Below, in pieces: positions 56,472-64,000 of a stretch of DNA of 64,000 nucleotides; within the stretch, counting starts at the first letter, position 1, and each line of letters starts with the position of its first letter. A program made the position numbers and the translations under genes. Source of the DNA: Limnanthes douglasii subsp. nivea (taxonomy: Eukaryota; Streptophyta; Magnoliopsida; Brassicales; Limnanthaceae); the NCBI GenBank assembly GCA_036936605.1, contig JAUPFV010000001.1:341941081-342005080 (forward strand), read 5' to 3'. Below the pieces are notes generated by a model. It was not told the DNA's origin, made no database searches, and saw only the letters and a program-made list of their open reading frames with translations.

Positions 56472-56489
56472 ACACGTGCTCTGATACCA
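56472..56489 (-). other. Copia primer-binding site
   Basis: The minus strand reads TGGTATCAGAGCACGTG directly after the 5' LTR, the initiator tRNA-Met type. Confidence 0.88.
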
Positions 56490-56746
56490 TGTTAACATGC
56501 ACATGTTCTACGTATCATCTCAGTTGTTGTATTTGTTAAAAAACAAAGAGAGAAGTAGTCGCCAGGAAGCTGCTAGGATTTTGTGTTTATTAGAGCATCT
56601 TTTTTTATTATATGGAAACTCAAGTAAGGCTCTCAATATATAGAGAACTTAAAGGCCTATACAAGGAGACTTAATATACTGAATATTCTAACACTAAGTG
56701 TTTTTTCTCCTTGCAAAAGTGTGTCTCCTAGTTGCTCCATCAACTA
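56490..56746 (-). repeat. Copia 5' LTR, terminally truncated
   Basis: Matches 52694-52950 with about 5 percent differences but lacks the terminal segment that the 3' LTR retains (52951-52962). Confidence 0.85.
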
Positions 56747-58060
56747 GGAACTAAATGGTTACTTAAAATATATCGAAGTTGTTAGACAAGGAGACCTTGT
56801 TTCTCCTAGCTTATTCATCCTAGCTGGAGAATACCTAATTAGGGGACTAAAAAAGCTCTATGAAAATGACTGTAAACTTTATTGCAAAACTGGAAGCAAC
56901 GAAATCTTACCTTGTCTTGGTTTTGCTAACCATTTTATCATCTTTTCTAATGGATCCTTAAATAAACTCAATAAAATCTATAATTTCCTAATATAATGTG
57001 AGGTCTGTTCAAGTCAACTGATTAATATTGAAAAAAAAATCTTAATCATACGAACCAAAATGACTAAGTCTATAGTCAATATGCTAGCTAGACTATTTTG
57101 TTTTAAACACGGGAAGCTACGTTTTAAGTATTTTGGGATCCCAATCCACTCAAACAATGAATTTCACAATTCTGCTCAACTAGTTGTCAAGATCAGAACA
57201 AGAATAAAGGAATGGAATGGTATGTTATTATCGTTTTGAGGGAGACTAACCTTGATTGAATTCGTGTTAATGAAAATTCCAACCTATCACATTCAAAGTT
57301 GTTTTCTTCCGAAGACACTGGTCATCATAATTGAATAGACGTGTAATAGGGTTCTTTGGGGTTCTACAGAGGATAATCATGCTTGGAACTGGATAAAATT
57401 GAGTTATTTATGTAAACCATATGAAGAGTGAGGTCTTAACATTAAAAATCTAGAGGATATGCAGCTTGTTTTCATTTGTAAATTGAGTTTAAATTTGGAG
57501 AAAACTCTTCCTTTTGGACTAATTTCACGAATTCTCTACATTATGCTAAAGTTTATCCACTACTAGTATAATTAACTCACAACTCTAAAAGATTCAGAAG
57601 AATTATAAGAATCAGACATATAGGAGGACATTTTATCTTTTAGAAAGTAAGGAAACGAAATATAGATTTTCTGGTTGAAATAAGGTTTGTTCATAAGTCT
57701 TTTATCTTTTTCTTATCATCGAACTCTAATTTTGTGGAATCAATTGACCATTATTAGAATATTGATGGCTGGGATGTTGACAAGCTTAGATCTTCAGTCA
57801 TATCATCAGTTATAGAGAAAGTCTCTAAAATTAAACTACAACTTGATGCAAAATATGAATTAAAATGGAATCTTTCTAACAAATGAGACTTCAATACTAA
57901 GAGTACTTGGATGGAAATAATAGAAAAATGAGAAAAATCTAAATTATATCAAAGGCTATGGAATAACATCACTCCCAAAAAAATTTCATTCCTATTATGG
58001 AGACTATTAAAAAGTTGGTTACCTATATACTCTATTTTGCAAATAAGACACTTCTCTTTG
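56747..58060 (+). pseudogene. LINE reverse transcriptase, segment 2
   Basis: Continues segment 1 after the Copia. It shows IEVVRQGDLVSPSLFILAGE, then LIRGLKKLYEND. LGFANHFIIFSNGSLNKLNK follows (family FADD replaced by FANH, so the catalytic box is lost). Later parts read KYFGIPIHSNN, SAQLVVKIRTRIKEWNG, GRLTLIEFVLMKIPTYHIQS and RVLWGSTEDNHAWNWIKLS. It ends in the zinc-finger RVT region (KISFLLWRLLKSWLPIYSIL), where the eIF4A-carrying element inserted after CTTTG. Frameshifts and stops throughout. Confidence 0.88.
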
Positions 58061-58506
58061 TGACGTAGCGAAGACTGCAACCAGGCTAGTTTCTCGCTTG
58101 GGTATCAGAACTATGTGAAATTGGTACTGAAATTGAATGTCTCGACGAGCTCAACAACTGCAAAAAAACGTGACTATGTCACGAAATTCGGACTTTAAAT
58201 TCTATGGTTTAGGGTCTGAAAATCCTATTTTATTGTTTTTGATATTTTATTTTATTTTATTTAGTGAATCAAATCTGATTGCATTCAAATTATATTTGAT
58301 TTTTATTTTTAATATATTTATTTTATTTTTTAGAATTGTTTATTAGGGTTTTGGATGTCTCGTATATAAAACATCTTATACCCTATTTTACCGTCAGACT
58401 TTGATTAATTGAATTTTGGGAATTATTTCTCTGAGTCTCCTTATTTCTCTAACCTAGGGTTAGGGTTTCATCGTTGCCTGTTTCTTCTATTTCCCCTTTG
58501 CCACCA
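58061..58506 (+). repeat. 5' LTR, copy 2
   Basis: 446 bp, starts TGACGTAGCGAAGACTGC, ends CCTTTGCCACCA. TATA CGTATATAAAAC near 58363. Contains CCTAGGGTTAGGGTTT near the end. Confidence 0.88.
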
Positions 58507-58614
58507 TATTCGTATCAGAGACATCAATTTTTATGTTACGCATATACATGAATCATGTTCCGGGTACCTCTTGATTTGAGGACTTAAATAGAGAACAAAA
58601 TCTTTTAGTCTACC

Positions 58615-58990
58615 TGCACAATTGGAGGAAGAATTTGCAAGTTTGTCATCGATTCAGATAGCTATGAGAACCTGATTTCAGAGGAGGCTGTTCAAAAATT
58701 AGCATTGAAGACTGGAGCGCTTCCTTACCCGTACATACTATCTGGACTGATAGAGTACACTAAGGTAACCGTTTCTAAATGCTGTCAAATTTCATTTTCT
58801 AGTTGGTAATTACAAAGATACAGCATGTTGTGACGTAGTTCCCATAGAAATTTGTCATCTAGTTTTAGGACGTCCATGGCATTTTATGAGGATTCTACTT
58901 ATGATGGTAGAATGAAGCGATACAGTTTTGTGAAAGATGGTTGCAAGTTTATATTGGTGTCATCTAGAGTAATGTGTCCAAAACCACAAC
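58615..58990 (+). pseudogene. Chromovirus protease remnant in copy 2
   Basis: Frame reads TIGGRICKFVIDSDSYENLI, then SEEAVQKLALKTGALPYPY. This is the same protease as at 23150-23390 but with the D-S/T-G triad changed to DSD, so it is inactive. After a shift, LVLGRPW, STYDGRMKRYSFVKDGCKF and ILVSSRV follow, the conserved stretch after chromovirus protease. Confidence 0.85.
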
Positions 58991-59475
58991 CAGTTAAGGA
59001 GGTTTATGCTTATACTGCATCAACTACTGATCTTAGTTTTGACACTCAAACTGTATCTGAGCCCGTATTTGACAAGTTAGTTTATAATAGAAATATTTTT
59101 GAAGATGTATCAGGACCGGTATTTAACAAACCAGTCTATGATGAGTATGATGATGATTAGGATGCTGAAGATCTAATTAATGTTGAGGAGAAACTTTTAG
59201 ATCAAGATATTGTCTCAGGCTTTAGTACACCATACTACATCGCTTCAGAAATTCTATTGAAGAAAGATTGCAAAGTAGCAGCTTTTATTGTGAAGATTCT
59301 TCTTCCAGGTATTTTATGTTATCCTAAAATCAAACCTTTGATTCAGTTTTCCATGGACACATGTTGTCGTGTTGGAAAAATAGAAGATGGTATTTTTGTG
59401 TTTGAGATTATGAATAGATTGATAGAAGAAAATAATAGTGTTTTAATATATAAAAGATTATGTTTTGTAATATAA
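58852..59475 (+). pseudogene. Protease-RT linker ORF of copy 2
   Basis: Two frames in one phase relation, 58852-59160 and 59257-59475, with the part between (AEDLINVEEKLLDQDIVSGF) open apart from TAG at 59158-59160. Acidic, Val/Tyr-rich (PVFDKLVYN, PVYDEYDDD). STPYYIASEILLKKDCKVAA and YPKIKPLIQFSMD match the second half of the copy 1 ORF. Function unknown; probably the disordered linker before RT. Confidence 0.7.
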
Positions 59476-59539
59476 CCTCGAGGAGTTTTGGGTGATGTTG
59501 GAGAAATAAAAGAAAGAATAAAAAGTTAAAAGTAGAAGA

Positions 59540-59834
59540 TTGCAGTATTTTGAATCTGCTGGCAGAAATATACTCTAAAGAACTTGAGAAGCCATCTACT
59601 ATTCAACAAAGAGGAATTGTTTCTTTCTGCAAGGGTCTTGATGTGATACAACAAGCACAGTCTGGAACTGGAAAGACAACAACTTTTTGCACGTGCAAGG
59701 GTGTTGTTGTGCTTAGTAAATGGGTAGATAAAGCTGACATAAAACAAGTGGGTGAAATATATCTTATTACTATTGATCACAGTAATGCCGAGGACATGGT
59801 AAAGATAAAAAAAAGTTGGAAAACCACTTCTTGA
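59540..59834 (+). pseudogene. Captured eIF4A fragment, copy 2
   Basis: A 94-codon frame from 59550. Residues 3-49 (59556-59696) read [33 protein letters not shown] and [12 protein letters not shown], with Q motif and an intact Walker A. The remainder ([20 protein letters not shown] and [12 protein letters not shown]) is shared with copy 1 but is not recognisable as eIF4A. The helicase catalytic motifs II-VI are absent. Confidence 0.88.
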
Positions 59835-59984
59835 CAAGATCGGCAACATTCAGATTATCAACTCTCACACACTTATGTCAGTATCAGTTGCAATCGGGGT
59901 AAAAACGTCAATGTTTTGTTTTACAGTTCTTTCCATGTTTCAATGTTTTAATTCGAGGTCGAATTCTTCCCAACCGGAGAAGGA

Positions 59985-60449
59985 TGATGTAGCAAAGACT
60001 GCCGACAGACTGGTCTCTCGCTCAGGTATCAGAACTAGGAGACATTGGTACTCAAGTTGAATATCTCGACGAGCCCAACAACTGTTAAAAGCGTAACTAT
60101 GTCACGAAATTTGGACTTCAAATTCTACGGTTTAGGGTCTGCAAAATCCTATTTTACTGTTTTTGATATTTTAATTTATTTTATTTCAAAATCAATATTT
60201 TATTTAGTGAATCAAATCTGATTGCATTCAGATTCTATTTTATTTTTATTTTTAATATCTTTATTATATTTCTTAGAATATTTTATTAGGGTTTTGGATG
60301 TCTTATATATAAAGCATCTTATACCCTATTTTACCGTCAGACTTTGATTAATTAAATTTTATGAATTATTTATCTGAGTATCCTTATTTCTCTAACCCAG
60401 GAGCAGGGTTTTATGGTTGTTTGTTTCTTTTATTTCCGCTTCACCACCA
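59985..60449 (+). repeat. 3' LTR, copy 2
   Basis: 465 bp, starts TGATGTAGCAAAGACTGC, ends CCGCTTCACCACCA; then TSD CTTTG. Confidence 0.9.
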
Positions 60450-60454
60450 CTTTG

Positions 60455-61324
60455 GCTTCCAAATGTTAATTCTGCAAGGAATGTGAATCAATTAAACACT
60501 TATTTATGGATTAAAAATTAGATGTTTGGAAATACTTTTACGGGTTGTTTGGAATCTTTATCCCTAAACACATGACATTAGTTCATCTGATCAGAACTAG
60601 GTTTTGGTCCACTAAAAAATAGATCTATGTTAGATATATCATACCTCATATCATTTGTTGGTCTATATGGAAATAAAAAAATGTTAAACATCAAGGTTAA
60701 ATTACTTATGCTAGATCAGTGATGGATTATATCAACTATATAAGCTTCAAGGTGGATAATGCTAACCTCTTCAAATCAGCACACTCGAAGGGTGATACTT
60801 TTATTGCTCCAGACTTATGTTGCTACCTACACACAAAAAATGCAAACACTTGCATAACAGTTAAATGGTCTCCTCTAATGGAAAATAGATTAAAGCTCAA
60901 CATCGATGGATCTAGATCCTTAACAGGAGAAGCAAGTGGTGGTGAGATTTTGAGAGACTATAAATGAGATACGGTTTATGCCTTTAGGAGAATATATGAA
61001 AAACAATATGTTGTTTTAGCCGAATACAGAGCTCCTCCTCGATGGAAATTTTATTTGCAATGAAAAAAAAACTAATTTTGATATTAAAATAAATTCATTG
61101 GTTTGTGTTCTCTAATTGATAACTACATGCACTTACTGAGAGTAGGCATGCCAATTACCCACATCTTTAGAGAATAAAACCCAGGAGCTGATTGGTTGAC
61201 TAAAGAAGCTCTAAAGAGTGTCACAAGATTAGATTTTAACAATGAATCATCTTCAACAAAACTTAGTTCTATTACCTTCCTAGAAAGTCTAGAGTTTGGC
61301 TACCTAGACTGGAAGACTAACTGA
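60455..61324 (+). pseudogene. LINE zinc-finger and RNase H tail, segment 3
   Basis: After the TSD the zf-RVT domain resumes (FCKECESIKHLFMD, VWKYFYGLFGIFIPKH). 60719-60967 gives the RVT_3-type RNase H: VKWSPLMENRLKLNIDGSRS, LTGEASGGEILRDYK-stop. Later pieces are HIFRE, GADWLTKEALKSVTRLDFNN and ITFLESLEFGYLDWKTN, ending at TGA 61322-61324. This is the C-terminus of plant L1-type LINEs. No poly(A) tail or TSD was fixed. Confidence 0.88.
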
Positions 61325-62539
61325 CGCTTCATAAAATATATAGCTTATAAGCTAAAGCGAGTCATTCATTATTTACCCAAATATTTTCCAAATAAGTAGT
61401 CTTTTTTAATTAGAACAAACATCTTATAAGACAAAGAAAAACCAAAAGTATGAAATGTTAATACATTATGCAATGTTGGTGATTCAAAACCTTAAGCTCT
61501 TCTTGTAGTCTGTTTTTTGTATTCGACTTTCTGAAAGACCCTTAACATAAGAATTGCGCGAGAATCATGCATGTAGTTGAACTTCCAACAATCTCTAGAT
61601 TTTTGAGCTCTTGACTTAATTTTTTTTAAGAGAGTTGTGTTGCACTCAGGTCGTTACTGATAACACAGTGAGAATTGTTATTCTCGATAATGGTGTTGAT
61701 TTTCCTTCTTCTTTCAATGTGACATTCTTTCATACTAGTGGAGTGCACTTGTTGTTATAGGAAGATAAGAAGAATTTTTTTCATGGAATGTAAGCTTATC
61801 TTATGTTGATGCTTATCGGGAGCATTCTTTTGATTACTGAAGTTCTTTTAGAAATGAGCTCAGATTCAGCTATCGATTCCCTTGAGAGGAAAACAAAAGT
61901 TATAGATGAAGAACATGAAAGAAACTGCTAAAACAAGTTGGAAATTGGTACCGATTTTTATGGAAGATGAATATTTGATGAAGTCAAAAGATGAACAATA
62001 ATAACTTGGTGGAAGATGGAGTTCTTTTTCTCTGTGAAATATTAATTGTTGATTCAAGTTTGACTAAAACCGATAAGTTTATCGTTTGTTTCACAATTTT
62101 TAATTGTCTAAAAAATATAGCGTTTTTCTATTTTTTTTCATCTGGTTTACTATATTTCAGTTATTAGCTTTTTTTTATTAATTTTGTTAGGAACTTGATT
62201 TTTTATTAATATCATTTTTAATTTTTAAAAACAAAAAAATAGTTTATTAATTAACCATGTACCATCATGAATCCTGAATTAATTTTTGAAGATTGACATC
62301 TAATATATATAACAAAATTTAGGCTTTCCGTCGAATCCAACTTATAGTGTTACTATTCAACGAATGCGATCGACTTTTAGTTAGAAATGTCATGGTCAAG
62401 GGTAAACAAACTTATCATACGATGGATTTTTATATGATAAATTCATGTGCCCTAGTTGGACTGATTCTAATATTTGGAAATTTCAATAATAAGTAGGAGC
62501 TAGCACAAGTGCAAAAAATAAAATACGCAACACGGAAGA

Positions 62540-62679
62540 CACGTGGCCGATTTTGTGGCTGCCAAAAGACTACTGTTCTAGATGGCCTTGTCCGGCTGTA
62601 GAAGACAGACTTTTTGGAACCATTCTACAACTATTATTCGTAGGCAACTCCGTGATACACGCATGTCGGGCATATAAAA
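62540..62679 (+). promoter_or_regulatory. Promoter-like stretch: G-box and TATA box
   Basis: CACGTG at 62540-62545 in ACACGTGGC context and TATAAAA at 62673-62679, in a GC-richer island within AT-rich DNA. The spacing of about 130 bp fits plant promoters. No convincing ORF follows, so it may belong to a decayed LTR or a gene with long introns. Confidence 0.35.
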
Positions 62680-63133
62680 GAAAACTTTCATCATACGAAA
62701 CTCTTTGAAAAAAAATAAAAAATTCATAAATTAGAGCTATACAGTAATATTCTTTTATTCAAAATAATTTTTTTAAAATTTTCTAAAATGCATACCATTT
62801 TTGGATACTAATGCAATTATAGGGTTCACTATTTAATTATTTAGTTTATAGTGATTTTATCATTATTATTTTATTATAGAAGTTAATTATTATTTTTCAT
62901 AAAATCAAAATCAGTCCTTATATTTTTCGTACGCATGTGTTAATTTTAATTTTTTAAAAAATAAAGTAACATTTTATTAAAATTTAATAGTCAATGCAAT
63001 TGAATATTTTATATTCACTAACTTGATGCATGTGATATGTGTGCTTTTAGTAATGAAAATGATCGCCATAACTAAATTTTAGAAGAACATCATAATTAAA
63101 TTTTAAATTTTAGTAGACCGGCAAAATTTTCAG

Positions 63134-63174
63134 GTATTGAGATTTCCGGATATTGAAGATGAAGCTGATACGGA
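63134..63174 (+). other. Candidate 41-nt exon
   Basis: TTTTCAG before 63134 and GTAAGT from 63175 are good plant splice sites. The interval is open in one frame (VLRFPDIEDEADT). With the promoter-like stretch upstream it might be an internal exon of a gene running off the window. Weak evidence on its own. Confidence 0.25.
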
Positions 63175-63649
63175 GTAAGTATGAAGTTCATTTTCATGTA
63201 ATATATCTTTCATTTTTCTTTTGAATCTTTTCATTATTTTGATTTTTTTAATAATTTTCTAACTTTAGAGCTACGATCTTAAATATTTGGAACTATTTTC
63301 CATATTAAATTTCAAAAGAATAGCAAAGTCCACATTTGATGGACCTAAGAAATTCATGTAATTGGATTACTTTTTTTTAGTAACATCTAATAGTTTGTGC
63401 TTTTTTGCTATATTACGTCTTTGATTCCTCATTTGAGATACGTCTTTCCAACATCGTTCGTCCTTCATGATATTCAATCTTTATTTTAGTTTTTTTTATA
63501 AAACTAAGACCTGCAACAAAAACATCTTACCCGGATTGAGTAGTTATGTAATACCTGTTAGATATTGTTAGTAGCACTTTATTATAGAACTAGTTAGGAT
63601 GTAAATTTCTCGATCAGATTAAGTTGAATAACAAAGATAGATTAAAGAA

Positions 63650-64000
63650 AAGAGGTGTCGTAAGTTGATTTAGGGCTTGGTTTTAGTTAAAATCCAACTT
63701 CATTTTACATTTCATTATCCACTTGGCAAGCCATTCAACTACCTTGTTTTGGTCTCTGAAGATATGACCCAATACTATATTAGATGTTATGATTTTCCTA
63801 CAACAATTGAGTAGGGGATTTAAGGTCCAATGAGTTTTACCATTAGTGAGAAACTGAATCAAAACTTGTGAATATGCTTCTATATCAAGATGGTGAATAC
63901 CCAGACTTGCAAGTCATTACACACATTTGCTATCTCTTATTAATCATTCACCGCTATTCTCACCATTAATCAAACAAAATCCATCACTATTAAATCTATA
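63650..64000 (-). pseudogene. Second LINE RNase H remnant, truncated by window end
   Basis: Minus strand: NSDGFCLINGENSGE near 64000-63950, LGIHHLDIEAYSQVLIQFL (about 63880-63830), then VLGHIFRDQNKVVEWLAKWI (about 63760-63700). These are the three conserved parts of the plant LINE RVT_3 RNase H, with stops between. Opposite strand to the LINE ending at 61324, so a separate insertion. Confidence 0.75.

Larger units (their letters stand above)
52694..56746 (-). mobile_element. Ty1/Copia retrotransposon (TNT1-like), decayed
   Basis: About 4.05 kb on the minus strand: LTRs 52694-52962 and 56490-56746, iMet PBS, PPT, and gag-protease-integrase-RT-RNase H in Copia order with several stops and frameshifts. 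The 5' LTR lacks its last 15 or so bases (TATATTCTAACA and adjoining) and no TSD is visible, so the right junction suffered a deletion. It sits in a plus-strand LINE RT whose frame resumes at 56747. Confidence 0.93.
58061..60449 (+). mobile_element. Non-autonomous chromovirus-derived element with eIF4A fragment, copy 2
   Basis: 2389 bp, LTRs 58061-58506 and 59985-60449, perfect TSD CTTTG (58056-58060 and 60450-60454). PBS-like TCGTATCAGAGAC at 58510, PPT CGGAGAAGGAT before the 3' LTR. Internal order: protease remnant, protease-RT linker, eIF4A segment. It keeps protease that copy 1 lost, while copy 1 keeps the gag start lost here, so both are different deletion derivatives of one parent. Inserted in the zinc-finger part of the LINE. 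Confidence 0.92.
61325..63640. other. AT-rich region, no clear gene
   Basis: LINE 3' untranslated remains may extend into the first few hundred bases. 61620-62050 is less AT-biased but stop-rich. 62480-62700 is GC-richer and promoter-like. No known domain seen. Confidence 0.45.

Overview
The window is plant nuclear DNA, most likely from a eudicot. It is AT-rich, gene-poor and built almost entirely of transposable elements and their remains. I see no intact host gene. The plant assignment rests on a Tat-lineage Ty3/gypsy element with dual RNase H, plant chromovirus fragments, a TNT1-like Copia, an L1-type LINE with a plant RNase H tail, and a MULE-type transposase remnant. I cannot name the species.

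Layout. 0.3-3.9 kb: two decayed Tat gag-pro(-pol) pieces, head to head. 4-7 kb: MITE-like repeats and a perfect 43-bp inverted repeat around a tRNA-like (SINE-like) core. 7.3-17.9 kb: one young, nearly complete Tat element (TSD AATTC, 459/502-bp LTRs, gag, pro and pol on the minus strand). It carries a long intron-containing antisense ORF on the plus strand with its own TATA box. This element sits inside an older minus-strand chromovirus whose RT/RNase H (17.9-19.7 kb) and integrase start (6.95-7.32 kb) are split by it. 19.7-22.8 kb: AT-rich DNA with a degenerate motif of about 30 bp. 23.1-25.2 kb: 5' LTR, gag and protease remnant of another chromovirus. 25.7-26.4 kb: foldback element with a minisatellite core. 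28.6-30.2 kb: MULE transposase pseudogene. 30-41 kb: repeats, tandem duplications and a widely dispersed 'TGTTTYRCAAGT'-like motif.

41.1-46.1 kb: an old plus-strand LTR element without coding capacity (337-bp LTRs, near-TSD, Gln/Pro-rich repeats). 46.2-48.4 kb (minus) and 58.1-60.4 kb (plus): two full-length copies, each with a perfect TSD, of a small non-autonomous chromovirus-derived family. It keeps bits of gag or protease and the protease-RT linker and carries a captured piece of translation factor eIF4A where RT and integrase should be. The LTR edges, PBS and gag start match the 23-25 kb remnant, which may represent the autonomous partner. 52.5-61.3 kb: one plus-strand LINE broken by a minus-strand Copia (52.7-56.7 kb) and by the second eIF4A-carrying copy. 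62.5-63.2 kb: a promoter-like stretch and a candidate mini-exon. 63.65-64 kb: a second LINE RNase H remnant on the minus strand, cut by the window end.

How the pieces relate: the Tat element is the only nearly complete autonomous-type element. Its gag, protease and pol are colinear but interrupted by one frame change and one TAG, and its antisense ORF has two in-frame stops. Everything else is relic or non-autonomous. The nesting gives a relative order: chromovirus before Tat; LINE before Copia and before the eIF4A-carrying element. All homologies were read by eye from translations and from comparison within the window; no database search was run.
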